Assembly (NCBI GenBank): GCA_001013295.1
Contig: LAZY01000006.1
Coordinates: forward strand, 62,001-126,000
Reading direction: 5' to 3'
DNA: 64,000 nucleotides
Source of the DNA: Chryseobacterium indologenes
GTDB lineage: Bacteria; Bacteroidota; Bacteroidia; Flavobacteriales; Weeksellaceae
The notes below the pieces were generated by a model, which was not told where the DNA came from, made no database searches, and worked only from the letters and a program-made list of their open reading frames with translations. A program made the position numbers and the translations under genes. The stretch's first letter is position 1. The number at the start of each line of letters is the position of its first letter. This document shows positions 63,185-64,000 of this stretch, piece after piece.

Positions 63185-63766
63185 ATGTTTGAACACATCA
63201 AAAACAGATTCCCTTTCCCAAAAGAAAAATGGCGAAAATTGTTAGGCAGCTTCTACCGTATGGAAGTTCCAGCCAAGACTTTGCTGCTAAAAGAAGGAGA
63301 GGTGTCTTACAATGCTTTTTATATTGAAAAAGGAATTGTAAGAACCTGGTATAATAATGACGGTAAAGACGTGACCTTTCAGTTTTTTCTGGAAAATACA
63401 ATGTTTTCTTCCCTTGAAAGCTTTAAAAAAGGCTTGCCCAGCATGGTCTCCTTTGAAACCGTAGAACCCTGTATTTTATATAAAGTTAAAAAACCTGATG
63501 TAGAGTCATTTCTGGAAGAGGTGTATGAAAATCCCGAACTCAGAACCCTGTTTATGGATGCTCTTTTTGAAAGAGTTTTCGATTATATGAAACATTTCTT
63601 TTCCTTTATTAAAGACACTCCCCAGCAGCGATATATCAATCTTGCTAAAGAAAAACCGGAAATCATTAAAAGGATTCCCCAGCACTATATCGCTTCCTAT
63701 TTGGGAATTACAACAGTACATCTTAGTAGGATAAAGAGTAAAATCTTGAAACAAAAGCCTTCTTAA
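63185..63766 (+). CDS. Crp/Fnr-family transcriptional regulator
   Basis: 193 residues with an N-terminal cNMP-binding-like domain (LLLKEGEVSYNAFYIEKGIVRTWYNNDGKDVTFQFF, about 32-70) and a C-terminal helix-turn-helix (QHYIASYLGITTVHLSRIKSKI). The phosphate-binding cassette of true cAMP receptors (RxS in GExG-x10-RxA) is absent, and there are no iron-sulfur cysteines. The ligand, if any, is unknown. This subtype is frequent in Flavobacteriia as a single-gene regulator. Confidence 0.9.
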   Translation: MFEHIKNRFPFPKEKWRKLLGSFYRMEVPAKTLLLKEGEVSYNAFYIEKGIVRTWYNNDGKDVTFQFFLENTMFSSLESFKKGLPSMVSFETVEPCILYKVKKPDVESFLEEVYENPELRTLFMDALFERVFDYMKHFFSFIKDTPQQRYINLAKEKPEIIKRIPQHYIASYLGITTVHLSRIKSKILKQKPS

Positions 63767-64000
63767 AGTAAAATCTTTAATGCGATATACAACTGAAGAT
63801 TAATTGTATTGGATTTTTAACGCAAAAGAACGCAAAGAGTTTTTAGGCTAATGATTTATAGAATGCTCGCAAAGGCGTTTCACTCAGCAATGATTGCATT
63901 CTTAGCTGAACGAAGTGCCTCTGCGATCGTATAATAAAGCATGTAATCAATAAACTTGTAACCGTAGCGTTTTATACTTTCGTTTGTATTTAATGAACTT
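63767..64000. other. Intergenic tail of the window
   Basis: No gene is seen. AACGCAAA occurs twice close together (about 63820 and 63833) within AACGCAAAAGAACGCAAAG, a word I recall as a common intergenic repeat in flavobacteria. Confidence 0.35.

Noticed and set aside
1-64000. tRNA, rRNA, CRISPR arrays, insertion sequences and prophage
   Set aside because: I looked for cloverleaf-like segments, regular spacer repeats, transposase motifs and terminal inverted repeats and saw none I could support.

Overview
The window is a chromosomal segment of a member of the Flavobacteriia, most likely Chryseobacterium or a close Weeksellaceae relative. This rests on low G+C, TAnnTTTG -7 promoter boxes in front of many genes, a MurF-alanine racemase fusion, a PorW/SprE-type T9SS lipoprotein, a GLPGLI-family protein near an outer-membrane receptor, and FeoB followed by a small Cys-rich membrane protein. 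I see no tRNA, rRNA, CRISPR array, insertion sequence or phage gene.

Layout. 0-4 kb: the first codons of a probable FabG, then a leftward WG-repeat protein, rsmI and an acidic repeat protein. 4-12.7 kb: rightward tdk, murF-alr, a patatin/outer-membrane barrel protein, ybeY, mnmG and a methyltransferase. mnmG is bracketed by two textbook parS sites (9839-9854 and 11772-11787). 12.7-17 kb: a 1.16 kb very AT-rich gene-free stretch, a broken gene (13865-14880), pgk, and a pgk/rpiB intergenic region with DnaA-box-like sequences. With the parS sites this suggests the replication origin is in or near the window. 17-36 kb: ordinary chromosome (rpiB, rnr, a LysE-family exporter, an LD-carboxypeptidase, yraN, an SDR, tsaB, porW/sprE, maf, kdsC, an ECF sigma unit, two paralogous secreted proteins, lepA).

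36-50 kb is the standout. An NrtR-type regulator (Nudix plus winged helix) is followed by 18 tightly packed, often overlapping rightward genes. They encode a NADAR protein, a 2OG-Fe(II) oxygenase, a SLOG-like protein, a small coiled-coil protein, a vWA protein, a short PurA-like ligase, two macrodomain proteins, two DUF4291 paralogs, an ART-like/PARG fusion, two ADP-ribosylglycohydrolases, a sirtuin, a second protein with the same ART-like N-terminus, KptA, a small acidic protein and a metallophosphatase. Most of the recognised families make, read or break ADP-ribose derivatives. A 15-bp motif, GYGTA-N5-AACRC, occurs before nrtR, twice before the NADAR gene and once before the coiled-coil gene, and is a candidate NrtR operator. 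I read this as one ADP-ribose-sensing regulon for NAD-consuming modification, RNA 2'-phosphate removal and product recycling; its purpose (stress, RNA repair or anti-phage) is open.

50-64 kb: a membrane protein, an M14 peptidase, a JmjC/cupin-like protein, a TonB-receptor-like protein, a DinB-like protein, a GLPGLI protein, feoA-feoB with its Cys-rich partner, a DUF4421-like barrel protein, glmM and a Crp/Fnr regulator.
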